A stretch of 40,609 nucleotides of DNA. Source: Burkholderiaceae bacterium. GTDB taxonomy: Bacteria; Pseudomonadota; Gammaproteobacteria; Burkholderiales; Burkholderiaceae_C. The stretch is from contig JAMLIQ010000018.1 in the NCBI GenBank assembly GCA_023954095.1, forward strand, positions 1 through 40,609, read 5' to 3'. Positions 24,201 to 31,969 of this stretch are shown here, in pieces (position 1 is the stretch's first letter; every line of letters begins with the position of its first letter). A program made the translations under genes and the position numbers. Under the pieces are notes generated by a model. The model saw only the letters and a program-made list of their open reading frames with translations. It did not search any database and was not told the DNA's origin.

Positions 24201-25343
24201 ATGGGTTCCCAGCGCAAGGCATTGTGGATTTCTCTGGCGGCAGCATGGGTGCTGGCCGCATGCGGCGGCGGCGGGGCGGACACCGAGCCGCTGGCTCCGG
24301 TCAAGGCCATCAAGGTCATGGGTGACAGCCTGGCCGACAGCGGCACCTTCGGGCTCAAGTTCACGGTGCAGGGCGCAGCGCCCACGGGTGCCGGGTCCAC
24401 GCCGATCTGGCCCGAGCGCGTGGCCAGCAGTTATGGCGCAACGCTGTGTCCTCGCTATGTGTTCACGGGCACCGCCTTCAATAACGCGGCGGGCTGCACC
24501 AACTATGCGGTCGGTGGCGGACGCATCAATAACTTCACGGCACCGACCTCACCGGTGTCGATCACCAAGCAGATCAGCGATGCAGGCGCCGACGGCTTTG
24601 CCGCCAGCGACTTGCTGCTGATCGATGGTGGCGGCAATGATGCTGCAGACCTTGTGGGAGCCTATCTTTCGGCCTCCAAGGACGGTGGCGCCGGCTACAG
24701 CGCGTTCCTCAAGACGCTGCTGCCACCGGCTACGGTGGACGCCGCGCTGGCCGGGGGTGCCGCCGGCATGGCCCAGGTGGGCGGCGCCTACATGATGGCA
24801 TTGGCAGACAAATTTCATGGCGCAATTGACGCGAATGCGCTGAACAAGGGCGCGATGCGTGTGGCCGTGCTGAACATGCCGGGAATCGACAAGACACCGC
24901 GCCTGCAGCAGTTGCTCGGCGGTATCGCGGCCTCGGCGGGTGCTGCTGCCAGTGCCCAGGTGCAGGGGTTGGTCAAGGCCTGGGTTGAAGCCTTCAACAA
25001 GCAGCTGGCCGCGCGCTTTGCCGACAACAGCAAGGTGGTGGTGGTGGACTTCTACACCTCACTCAACGACCAGGTCGCGCATCCGGAACAGTTCAGCCTG
25101 ACCAATGCCAAGGATACGGCTTGTCCGATCACCGGCGTGGGAGGCGATGGATTGCCCACCTACACCTTCCCCACCTGTACCGCTACTGCGCTGTCGTCCA
25201 TGGCGCCGCCCGCAGGGGCCACCGGTGGGGCCGACTGGTGGAAAACCTACGCCTTCTCTGACGGTTTCCACCCCACGCCTTATGGCCACCAGCTGCTGGG
25301 CCAACTGGTTTCACGTTCGCTGGCCCAGGCGGGCTGGCTGTAA
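24201..25343 (+). CDS. SGNH/GDSL-family hydrolase, lipoprotein
   Basis: A 380-residue exported esterase or lipase. The N-terminus is a lipoprotein signal (LAACGGGG, Cys21). The active-site blocks are all present: block I GDSLADSG (Ser43), block II NYAVGGGR, block III LIDGGGNDAAD (Asn), and block V DGFHPTPYGH (Asp354, His357). The ATG at 24201 has an AGGAG site. A palindrome of operator type sits directly upstream. It lies between the lipase-like lipoprotein and ompW, and has a convergent, inactive relative (26116-27069). The natural substrate is not predictable. Confidence 0.9.
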   Translation: MGSQRKALWISLAAAWVLAACGGGGADTEPLAPVKAIKVMGDSLADSGTFGLKFTVQGAAPTGAGSTPIWPERVASSYGATLCPRYVFTGTAFNNAAGCTNYAVGGGRINNFTAPTSPVSITKQISDAGADGFAASDLLLIDGGGNDAADLVGAYLSASKDGGAGYSAFLKTLLPPATVDAALAGGAAGMAQVGGAYMMALADKFHGAIDANALNKGAMRVAVLNMPGIDKTPRLQQLLGGIAASAGAAASAQVQGLVKAWVEAFNKQLAARFADNSKVVVVDFYTSLNDQVAHPEQFSLTNAKDTACPITGVGGDGLPTYTFPTCTATALSSMAPPAGATGGADWWKTYAFSDGFHPTPYGHQLLGQLVSRSLAQAGWL

Positions 25344-25364
25344 ATGCCGTTGCAAGGACTATCC

Positions 25365-26042
25365 ATGAAAACCAACACAAGCATTTTGGGCATCGCTGGC
25401 GCAGCGCTGCTGGCCACGGCCGGTCTTGCGCAGGCCCAGACCGCCGGTAGCTGGCTGCTGCGTGGCGGTGTGACGCACATCTCGCCCGAGGTCAGCAGCG
25501 GCACCCTGACAGCCCCGAGCTTTACCAACACCAAGGTCGATGTGCTGTCGGATACGCAGTTGTCCGGTGGCATTACCTACATGCTCACCAACCACTGGGC
25601 GGTCGATGTGCCCCTGGCATTGCCTTTCAAGCACGACACGGTAGGCGCCGGAGCGATTGCGGGCGTTGGAAAGATCGGCGAAGTCAAGGCGCTCCCCATC
25701 ACGGTGTTTGCACAGTACCGCTTTCTGGAGGCCGACGCCAAGATCCGCCCCTATGTCGGCCTGGGGCTGACCTATGCCAAGTTCTTCAAAGAGCGCGGCA
25801 CGGCGGCCCTGACCGGCCTGACCGGCGGCACCCCGGCCAATCCCACGCTGCTCAGCGCTGAATCCAAGTTCGGCCTCACGCCGCAGATCGGGGTGAACAT
25901 CGCCTTGAACGACCGCTGGTTCGTCGATCTCGCCTACTACAAGACCTTCGTCAAGACGCGCAACACACTGTCGACGGGCCAGCATATCGACGTCAAGCTC
26001 AACCCCAATACCTTGACCGTCGGGGTGGGCTACCGCTTCTGA
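25365..26042 (+). CDS. ompW: OmpW-family outer-membrane protein
   Basis: A 225-residue eight-stranded outer-membrane barrel with a cleavable signal peptide (ATAGLAQAQ). Family features are GSWLLRGGVTHISPE at the mature start, NHWAVDVPLALPFKHD, IRPYVGLGLTYAKFF and the final aromatic residue (VGVGYRF), as needed for barrel insertion by BAM. OmpW proteins are thought to pass small hydrophobic molecules. It starts 21 bp after the SGNH gene with an AAGGA site, so it is likely co-transcribed with it, and ends at a symmetric terminator. This suggests, but does not show, uptake of products of the adjacent hydrolases. Confidence 0.93.
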   Translation: MKTNTSILGIAGAALLATAGLAQAQTAGSWLLRGGVTHISPEVSSGTLTAPSFTNTKVDVLSDTQLSGGITYMLTNHWAVDVPLALPFKHDTVGAGAIAGVGKIGEVKALPITVFAQYRFLEADAKIRPYVGLGLTYAKFFKERGTAALTGLTGGTPANPTLLSAESKFGLTPQIGVNIALNDRWFVDLAYYKTFVKTRNTLSTGQHIDVKLNPNTLTVGVGYRF

Positions 26043-26063
26043 TCCAGAGGCTGGTGCGAACAA

Positions 26064-26091
26064 AAGAAAACCGCCCGAGGGCGGTTTTCTT
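26064..26091. terminator. Bidirectional terminator between ompW and the convergent SGNH-like gene
   Basis: 13-bp perfect stem AAGAAAACCGCCC (26064-26076) / GGGCGGTTTTCTT (26079-26091), with A and T runs at the outer ends. It can serve both convergent genes. Confidence 0.9.
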
Positions 26092-26115
26092 GATTGGGCA
26101 GGCCCGTTGCCGCGC

Positions 26116-27069
26116 CTACCAGCGGGCGCGCAGCTTGTCGTAAGCGTAGGTGCCCAGCTGGCGATGCGCCGAGGGGCTCAGATACACATTGTCGGCAAAG
26201 ACGTACAGATTGACATCGGCCCCCGCCAGCAGCGTGGAGGGAGTGCACAGGGCCGAGTTGACCTGGCCCGTACCAGTGCCGATGCCGTTGCCTGCATCGA
26301 CCGAGGTACACACGGCCGTCTTCGGATAAGAGAACGAGAAGCTCGAAGGAGCCGAGGTGTAGAGGTTCACGTAGTAGGCCGAGTCGATGTACAGCACGTG
26401 CGCACCGAGGTCGTTGATGGCCACGAGCAGGGCTTCGTTGAAGCGGCTGCTGGCCTCGCTGAGCAGGGCTTCCTGGCCAATGGCGATCGCCCAAGGCGTT
26501 TTGCCCAGATCGTAGGAGCCGGAAACCACCACATGGGGAGCGCCTGCGTTCACCAGCCGAAGGATCTGCGCCGCCAGATCCTTGCCGTTCTGGCGGGCCT
26601 GGGCCACATAGTCGGCAGCGCTCAGGGTGCCGGCGCGCACGGCGGCCATGCCCACGATCAGATCGCTGATGCCGCCGTTGAGCAGCACGATGTCGTTGGG
26701 CGCGAAGGTCTGGCTGGCCAGAAAGCGATCGATCTGCGCCGTGATGGTCGGGGTGGTGGCATCGCCTGCGGCATCCGGCTGCGCCGCAATGCGGGCATTG
26801 CCCTGTGCATAGCTCAGACCCCCGGCCGATACCGGCGCCAGCGTCTTCTGGTAGTGCGATGCCAGCTGCAGCGTCCAGTTGTTCACGGTGTCGTTGTTGA
26901 CGGTGTAGCGGCTGCCTTTCTGGCCGATGTCGCTGTAGGCGTCTCCAAATGCAATGAACCGGTCGGGCGTGATGGCCGATTCAGTCGTGCTGGAGCCGCA
27001 GGCCGCCAAAAGTAGGGCCGACGCGCATGCGGCGACCAGGGCGGTGCGGCGCATCCAATTTGCTGCCAT
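26116..27069 (-). CDS. SGNH-fold lipoprotein lacking catalytic residues
   Basis: A 317-residue lipoprotein (lipobox LAACG, Cys24) of the SGNH/GDSL family by order of blocks and length. Block I is FGDAYSDIG, with Ala44 where the nucleophilic Ser is expected. Block III is NGGISDLIV, with Ser where the Asn is expected. Block V is DNVYLSPSAHRQLG, with Tyr296 where the His of D-x-x-H is expected and only Asp293 kept. The neighbouring SGNH hydrolase has all three residues. The fold is otherwise well preserved (long conserved helices, VYLSPSAHRQLGTYAYDKLRARW, given in part), so this looks like a pseudoenzyme, perhaps a binding protein, and not a broken gene. The frame is intact, with a GGAG site before the ATG. 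It is convergent with ompW. Confidence 0.83.
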   Translation of the reverse strand: MAANWMRRTALVAACASALLLAACGSSTTESAITPDRFIAFGDAYSDIGQKGSRYTVNNDTVNNWTLQLASHYQKTLAPVSAGGLSYAQGNARIAAQPDAAGDATTPTITAQIDRFLASQTFAPNDIVLLNGGISDLIVGMAAVRAGTLSAADYVAQARQNGKDLAAQILRLVNAGAPHVVVSGSYDLGKTPWAIAIGQEALLSEASSRFNEALLVAINDLGAHVLYIDSAYYVNLYTSAPSSFSFSYPKTAVCTSVDAGNGIGTGTGQVNSALCTPSTLLAGADVNLYVFADNVYLSPSAHRQLGTYAYDKLRARW

Positions 27070-27110
27070 GGTGTGTTCTCCAATCAGGGTTTGCTAGTGT
27101 AACGAGTGCG

Positions 27111-28121
27111 TCAGGCGGCCGCTGCCGCACGCTGCAGGCGATCACGCACGCCCTCCCAGGGGGGCGTGTCGGGCGGGGTTTCGATCCAGACGAGGCGCAC
27201 GCCCGCGTCGTCGAAGCTGCGCAGCGCCGCAAACAGTTGCTGGGCCGCCGCCGCAGGATCGTCGGGCATGCGGCGGACCAGTACGCGACTCGATGCGCAG
27301 CGCAGCGCAGCGCGGGCATAGACCGCCAGGTGTGCGGCCTCGGCTCCCAGCAGATCCAGCCCCGTCTGCAAGGCCTTCGCATCCATCAGCCGCACGGTGG
27401 CGGCCGGTGCGTAGTGCGCCTCCAGGGTGCCCGAGGCGCGCGGGGTCAGCGCCGGCAACTCGTCGCGGGACAGGGGGCGCAGGCCGCAGGCCGTTTCGAT
27501 CTGCTCGCGCGTGATGGCGCCGGGGCGCAGCAGTACCGGCACGCCGCGGGTGCAGTCCACAATGGTGGATTCAATGCCCACGGTGCACGGGCCGCCGTCC
27601 AGCACCAGCAGGGCTTCGCCCAGTTCGTCCTGCACATGCTGCGCGGTGGTGGGACTGACGCGGCCAAAGCGGTTGGCGCTGGGTGCGGCCAGGCCCCACA
27701 CAGGCGCGGCGCCGGTTTCGCCGGGCTGCGCACACGCGGTCAGCAGCGCGTGGGCCACGGGGTGGGCGGGGCAGCGCAGGCCGACGCTGTCCTGCCCGCC
27801 GGTGGCCGCCGCGGCCACGCCCGGTTGGCGCGGCAGGATCACGGTGAGTGGGCCGGGCCAGAAGGCATTGACCAGCGCCTGGGCAAAAGCGGGGACATCG
27901 CGGGCAAACCGTGCGACGCCCGTGGCATTGGCCACATGCACGATCAGCGGGTGGTCGCTGGGGCGCCCCTTGGCGGCAAATATTTGCGCCACAGCGGCAT
28001 CGTTGGAGGCGTCCGCAGCCAGGCCATAGACCGTTTCGGTCGGCAGGCCGACAAGACCGCCGCTGCGCAAGGCGTGGGCCGCGCGGGCAATGGCAGAGGG
28101 CAGGTGGCCATCCAGAATCAT
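27111..28121 (-). CDS. tsaC: L-threonylcarbamoyladenylate synthase (Sua5 type)
   Basis: Makes threonylcarbamoyl-AMP from threonine, bicarbonate and ATP for t6A37 in tRNA. The 336-residue protein has the YrdC core: GGLVGLPTETVYGLAADA near 21, KGRPSDHPLIVHV near 51, FWPGPLTVIL near 86, SANRFGRVSPTTAQHV near 148, followed by a C-terminal Sua5 domain (about 210-336), which short TsaC lacks. It begins 8 bp after the purK stop with a GAAGG ribosome-binding site in the gap. TsaB is in this window too (20.3 kb). A gene symbol of sua5 would be equally usable. Confidence 0.93.
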   Translation of the reverse strand: MILDGHLPSAIARAAHALRSGGLVGLPTETVYGLAADASNDAAVAQIFAAKGRPSDHPLIVHVANATGVARFARDVPAFAQALVNAFWPGPLTVILPRQPGVAAAATGGQDSVGLRCPAHPVAHALLTACAQPGETGAAPVWGLAAPSANRFGRVSPTTAQHVQDELGEALLVLDGGPCTVGIESTIVDCTRGVPVLLRPGAITREQIETACGLRPLSRDELPALTPRASGTLEAHYAPAATVRLMDAKALQTGLDLLGAEAAHLAVYARAALRCASSRVLVRRMPDDPAAAAQQLFAALRSFDDAGVRLVWIETPPDTPPWEGVRDRLQRAAAAA

Positions 28122-28129
28122 GCGGGCCT

Positions 28130-29302
28130 TCAGAACGGGGCGATGCCCAGCAGCGCGGCTGCCTGCAAGGCCGTGGCGCGTGCCGCAGCGGCCGTGGGCG
28201 CGGTGATGTTCAGGTGCCCCATCTTGCGGCCATGCTTGGCCAGGGTTTTGCCGTACAGGTGCAGGTGTACGCCCGGCAGGGCAAGTACCTCGGCCCAAGG
28301 GGGCGTCTGGGCCGTATCGCCGTGCGCAAACCACAGGTCGCCCAGCAGGTTCAGCATGACGGCGGGGCTGTGCTGGCGCGGCTGCGCCAAAGGCAGGCCG
28401 GCCAGCGTGCGCACCTGCAATTCGAACTGCGACACATCGCAGGCATTCTGGCTGTGGTGGCCGCTGTTGTGCGGGCGCGGGGCGATCTCGTTGACGACCA
28501 GGCTGCCGTCCTGCAAGACGAAGAATTCCACGCACAGCACGCCGACGTATTGCAATTCGTTAGCTATTGATTTTGTAGCTGCTACCGCTTGACTGGCAAG
28601 CTCTGGAGGCATATTTTCCTCATAAACCTCGGTAACGGCCAGGATGCCGTCCCGGTGCAGGTTGCGCTGCACGGGCAGGTTCACCACGTGCCCATCGTGC
28701 CCGCGCGCCACGATCACCGAGCATTCCAGCGCCAGCGGCAGCATTTTTTCGAGCACGCAGGGCACGCCGCCGACCGACTCCCAGGCGGCGGCCAGTTCGG
28801 CCGCGCTGGTGACGCGCACCTGGCCCTTGCCGTCGTAGCCCATGCGGGCCGTCTTGAGGATGCCCGGGAGCAAGTCCTGCGGCACGGCGGCCCGCTGTTC
28901 GGCCGTTTCGATCACCGCATAGGGTGCGCAGGGCACGCCGCAGCGCACAAAATGGGCTTTCTCCTGGGCGCGGTCCTGCGCCACGGCCACGGCACGCGCG
29001 GCGGGTGCCACCGGGAGCTGCCCGGCCAGCGCGGCCAGGGAGACCGCAGGGACGTTCTCGAACTCGGTGGTCACCGCGTCGCACAGTGCGGCCAACTGGG
29101 CCAGGCCGTCAGGGTCTTCGTAGCCGGTCTGAATGTGGTGGTGGCTCACCAGCCCGGCGGGGCTGGCGGGGTCGGCATCGAGCACGGCGGTGAAGTAGCC
29201 CATGGCCTGCGCGGCATGCACGAACATGCGGCCGAGCTGGCCGCCGCCGAGCACGCCGAGGGTGCTGCCGGGCGCCAGCGGGCGGATGGGGTGCGCGGTC
29301 AT
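28130..29302 (-). CDS. purK: N5-carboxyaminoimidazole ribonucleotide synthase
   Basis: ATP-grasp enzyme converting AIR, bicarbonate and ATP to N5-CAIR in purine synthesis. The 390-residue protein has LGVLGGGQLGRMF at the start, GYDGKGQ near 187, LEKMLPLALECSVIVAR near 215 and NEIAPRPHNSGH near 310. The ATG at 29302 gives the conserved N-terminus and overlaps purE by 4 bp. The segment MPPELASQAVAATKSIA (about 231-247) is encoded by an antisense-oriented copy of the palindromic repeat, in a helix that is variable between species and has about the same length in E. coli PurK (from memory). Confidence 0.96.
   Translation of the reverse strand: MTAHPIRPLAPGSTLGVLGGGQLGRMFVHAAQAMGYFTAVLDADPASPAGLVSHHHIQTGYEDPDGLAQLAALCDAVTTEFENVPAVSLAALAGQLPVAPAARAVAVAQDRAQEKAHFVRCGVPCAPYAVIETAEQRAAVPQDLLPGILKTARMGYDGKGQVRVTSAAELAAAWESVGGVPCVLEKMLPLALECSVIVARGHDGHVVNLPVQRNLHRDGILAVTEVYEENMPPELASQAVAATKSIANELQYVGVLCVEFFVLQDGSLVVNEIAPRPHNSGHHSQNACDVSQFELQVRTLAGLPLAQPRQHSPAVMLNLLGDLWFAHGDTAQTPPWAEVLALPGVHLHLYGKTLAKHGRKMGHLNITAPTAAAARATALQAAALLGIAPF
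28563..28617 (+). repeat. Palindromic element copy C, inside purK (antisense to the gene)
   Basis: GCTAT at 28563-28567, 8 nt, TAGCT at 28576-28580, 25 nt, GAGGC at 28606-28610, then ATATTTT. Inner inverted repeat CGCTTG / CAAGCT. It is read through on the minus strand without a stop. It is among the best-preserved copies. Confidence 0.78.
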
Positions 29303-29793
29303 GCGGCGGGCGGCAAGGTCATGGCGCGGGCCGCGTCGGTCTGCACGGTGCGGAACGCCTCCAGGCGCTGGCGCAGCGCGGGATCCTCGTTGGCCAGCAA
29401 TGCCACGGCAAACAGGGCGGCATTGGCCGCACCGGCCGTGCCGATGGCGAAGGTGGCCACCGGCACGCCCTTGGGCATCTGCACAATGCTGTGCAGCGAA
29501 TCCACCCCCTGCAGGTGGCGGCTGGCCACCGGCACGCCCAGCACGGGCACCGTGGTCTTGGCGGCAAGCATGCCCGGCAGGTGGGCCGCGCCCCCTGCGC
29601 CCGCGATGATGGCCTTGAGGCCCCGGCCTGCGGCGGCCTCGGCGTAGGCGAACATGTCGTCGGGCATGCGGTGGGCCGAAACCACGCGGGCCTCGTGCGC
29701 GATGCCGAATTGCTGGAGAATCTCCACTGCGTGCTGCATGGTGTCCCAGTCGCTGCTGGAGCCCATGACCACACCGATCTGGATGGGTGTCAT
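29299..29793 (-). CDS. purE: N5-carboxyaminoimidazole ribonucleotide mutase
   Basis: Moves the carboxyl group of N5-CAIR to give CAIR, the step after PurK. The 164-residue protein has VVMGSSSDWDTM near the start, VVSAHRMPDD near 38, AGAGGAAHLPGMLA near 64 and VPVASRHLQGVDSL, all of class I PurE. It overlaps purK by 4 bp (ATGA). A divergent thioredoxin-TPR gene starts 98 bp away. purE-purK is a normal pair; purC is separated from it by three genes. Confidence 0.97.
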   Translation of the reverse strand: MTPIQIGVVMGSSSDWDTMQHAVEILQQFGIAHEARVVSAHRMPDDMFAYAEAAAGRGLKAIIAGAGGAAHLPGMLAAKTTVPVLGVPVASRHLQGVDSLHSIVQMPKGVPVATFAIGTAGAANAALFAVALLANEDPALRQRLEAFRTVQTDAARAMTLPPAA

Positions 29794-29891
29794 AGTGTGA
29801 GGGGCAAAGCGCCATGCTGGGCCGCTTGCCGCGAGTGTGAACCCGTGATTTTACTTTTTGCAGCCCGCTGCCTGAAAGGGGCCATTGCCAC

Positions 29892-30800
29892 ATGATCGAC
29901 ATCACCGTAGAAAACTTTGAAGCCGAGGTGGTTGCCGCCTCCATGGACATCCCCGTGCTGGTGGATTTTTGGGCGCCCTGGTGCGGGCCCTGCAAGTCCC
30001 TCGGACCCGTGCTGGAAAAGCTCGAAACTGAGTATGCAGGCCGCTTCAAGCTGGCCAAGATCGACTCGGATCAGGAACAGCAACTCGCCGCCATGTTCGG
30101 CATCCGCAGCATTCCCACCTGCGTTCTGCTGGTGAACGGCCAGCCCGTCGATGGTTTCACCGGCGCCCTGCCTGAAGGCAAGGTGCGCGAGTTCCTGGAC
30201 AAGCATGTGCCCAGCGCCGACGAGGCCCTGGCCGAAGAAGAAGAGGAGCAGGCGCTTGATGCGCTGGCCGAGGGCGATACCGACACTGCGCTGGAGAAGC
30301 TCCAGCACGCTGTGGCCACCGACCCCGCCAACGACGATGCGCGCTTCGACTACGTCAAGCTCCTGCTGCAACTGGGCCGCGACGACGACGCCAAGGTGGC
30401 GTTTGCCCCGGTGATTGCCAAGGCCGCGGGCTCGCGCAAGCTGGGGGCACTCAAAGCCTGGATGGATGCTCTTGATTTCGTAGCTGTTGGCGCTTATGGA
30501 GAGGGTGCTGGAGCCGAATTTGATGCAAGAATCGCAGCCAATAAACGGGATTTTGAAGCCCGCCTGGGCCGTGCCCGCTGGCTCATGGCACAGCAGCGCT
30601 GGACAGATGCGATGGACGAGTTGCTGGAAATCCTGATGCGCGACAAGGCATGGAACGACGAGGCTGCGCGCAAGGTGTATGTCGCCATCCTCGAAATCAT
30701 CGAGCCGCCCAAGGTGAAGGTGGCCGACGGCCAGATCCCGCCTGAAGACCCCGTGGTGGCTACCTACCGCCGCCGCCTGTCCAGCGTGGTGCTGAGCTGA
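29892..30800 (+). CDS. cnoX: Thioredoxin-TPR protein (CnoX/YbbN-like) with an active CGPC
   Basis: Cytoplasmic chaperone-redox protein. The N-terminal thioredoxin domain (residues 1-108) has FWAPWCGPCK with Cys31 and Cys34. The E. coli CnoX has lost the first Cys (from memory), so this protein should be redox-active. The acidic helix (EEEEEQALDALAEGDTD) and TPR-like repeats follow (about 120-302). CnoX proteins hold chlorine-oxidised or unfolded substrates for DnaK and GroEL. Residues about 193-211 (DFVAVGAYGEGAGAEFD) come from a palindromic repeat copy. The protein is about 18 residues longer than E. coli CnoX, roughly one repeat unit. Confidence 0.88.
   Translation: MIDITVENFEAEVVAASMDIPVLVDFWAPWCGPCKSLGPVLEKLETEYAGRFKLAKIDSDQEQQLAAMFGIRSIPTCVLLVNGQPVDGFTGALPEGKVREFLDKHVPSADEALAEEEEEQALDALAEGDTDTALEKLQHAVATDPANDDARFDYVKLLLQLGRDDDAKVAFAPVIAKAAGSRKLGALKAWMDALDFVAVGAYGEGAGAEFDARIAANKRDFEARLGRARWLMAQQRWTDAMDELLEILMRDKAWNDEAARKVYVAILEIIEPPKVKVADGQIPPEDPVVATYRRRLSSVVLS
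30468..30524 (+). repeat. Palindromic element copy D, inside the thioredoxin-TPR gene
   Basis: GCTCT at 30468-30472, 8 nt, TAGCT at 30481-30485, 25 nt, GAGCC at 30511-30515, then GAATTTGAT. It is read as GTA GCT GTT GGC, the same phase as in mtnN and leuS. The symmetry is more decayed than in copies C and F. Confidence 0.75.
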
Positions 30801-30814
30801 ATCGCGCAGCCCGG

Positions 30815-31192
30815 TCAGGCGGCCTGCCGTGGCCGATGGCCGGGGGTGGCGTGCCGATGCTCGGTTGCCAGCACACGCGTCGCATTGAGGCTGCGGATGG
30901 AGATCGACGTGTCCTGCGGAATGCCGCCCGAGAGCTGCAGCGCCATGTACCGCCCGCAGCACACCCGTAGAAACGACGCGAAATTGTCCACGCTGCCGCG
31001 TTCGGCCAGCAGTTCGTCGTGCAGCCGGGCGCACAGCTGGGGCACGCTCATGCCGTCGCGCCCGGCAATTTCTTCCAGCACCTGCCAGAACAGGTTCTCC
31101 AGCCGGATGCTGGTGGCTGCGCCGTGCAGCCGCACCGAGCGGGCGCGGCAGTCGTAAAGCGCAGGGTCGGCGCTGATAAAGACCTGGCACAT
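30815..31192 (-). CDS. Ribbon-helix-helix domain protein
   Basis: A 125-residue protein that holds one RHH-type DNA-binding domain, the RHH_4 type as I remember it (RSVRLHGAATSIRLENLFWQ, ending in VLEEIAGRDGMSVPQLC). RHH dimers bind DNA through a two-stranded sheet. The ATG at 31192 is preceded by GGAG at a good distance, so it is preferred over the in-frame GTG at 31207. It lies between the convergent thioredoxin-TPR gene and the DJ-1/PfpI gene on the same strand. Targets are unknown; it may be a local regulator, but no palindrome near it is a clear operator. Confidence 0.75.
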   Translation of the reverse strand: MCQVFISADPALYDCRARSVRLHGAATSIRLENLFWQVLEEIAGRDGMSVPQLCARLHDELLAERGSVDNFASFLRVCCGRYMALQLSGGIPQDTSISIRSLNATRVLATEHRHATPGHRPRQAA

Positions 31193-31286
31193 GGCGGGTA
31201 TCTCCACGGAAGGGACAGAAAACAGGCGTTATCTTGCGCCCTTGCCCAGGAGCGTGCAAGCGGGCAAGCCCGCAGGGCTCGGCTTC

Positions 31287-31868
31287 TCAGTGCGTGATGC
31301 GCGTGCCCAGCACGGCCAGGAACTGCGCAATCCAGTCCGGGTGCGCGGGCCAGGCCGGGGCGCTGACCAGGTTGCCATCCGTGTGGGCCTTGTCCACGGC
31401 GATGTCGGCATACCGGCCGCCGGCCAGCTCCACCTCGGCGCGGCAGGCCGGGTAGGCCGAGCAGCTGCGCCCCTGGAGCACGCCCGCGCCTGCCAGCAAC
31501 TGCGCGGCGTGGCAGATGGCGGCCACGGGCTTGTTGGCCTCGAAGAAGTGCTGTACCGCTGCGACGACAGCCGGGTAGGTGCGCAGGTACTCAGGTCCGC
31601 GTCCGCCGGGCAGCACCAGTGCGTCGTAGTCCTGGGGTTTCACATCGGCAAAGCTCGCATTGAGGGTGAAGTTGTGCCCTGGTTTCTCGCTGTAGGTCTG
31701 GGCGCCCTCAAAGTCGTGGATCGCGGTCTTGATGTGCTCACCCGCCTTCTTGTCGGGGCACACGGCGTGCACCTGGTGGCCTACGGCCAGCAGTGCCTGG
31801 AACGGCACCATGGTTTCGTAGTCCTCGCAGTAGTCGCCACAAATCATCAGAATCTTCTTGCCAGCCAT
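31287..31868 (-). CDS. DJ-1/PfpI-family protein
   Basis: A 193-residue protein of the DJ-1/PfpI superfamily. The nucleophile elbow is AICHAAQ with Cys119 and His120, and the Glu of YCED (Glu15) fits the family's Cys-Glu pair. VLPGGRGPEYLR and PVAAICH are standard. Members act as glyoxalase-like or deglycase enzymes, proteases or stress chaperones; the sequence does not decide which. A GGAG-type site precedes the ATG (31868). It is 101 bp downstream of purC on the same strand, with no clear terminator. Confidence 0.88.
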   Translation of the reverse strand: MAGKKILMICGDYCEDYETMVPFQALLAVGHQVHAVCPDKKAGEHIKTAIHDFEGAQTYSEKPGHNFTLNASFADVKPQDYDALVLPGGRGPEYLRTYPAVVAAVQHFFEANKPVAAICHAAQLLAGAGVLQGRSCSAYPACRAEVELAGGRYADIAVDKAHTDGNLVSAPAWPAHPDWIAQFLAVLGTRITH

Positions 31869-31969
31869 GGTTGTCTCCTGGGTAGTGAAAAGGCAGGAGA
31901 CATTCTTCCGGCGTACCGGCCGGGCGTGGTGTTAGCCCGTTACTACATGGCCCGCAGGGCCGGGGCGCT

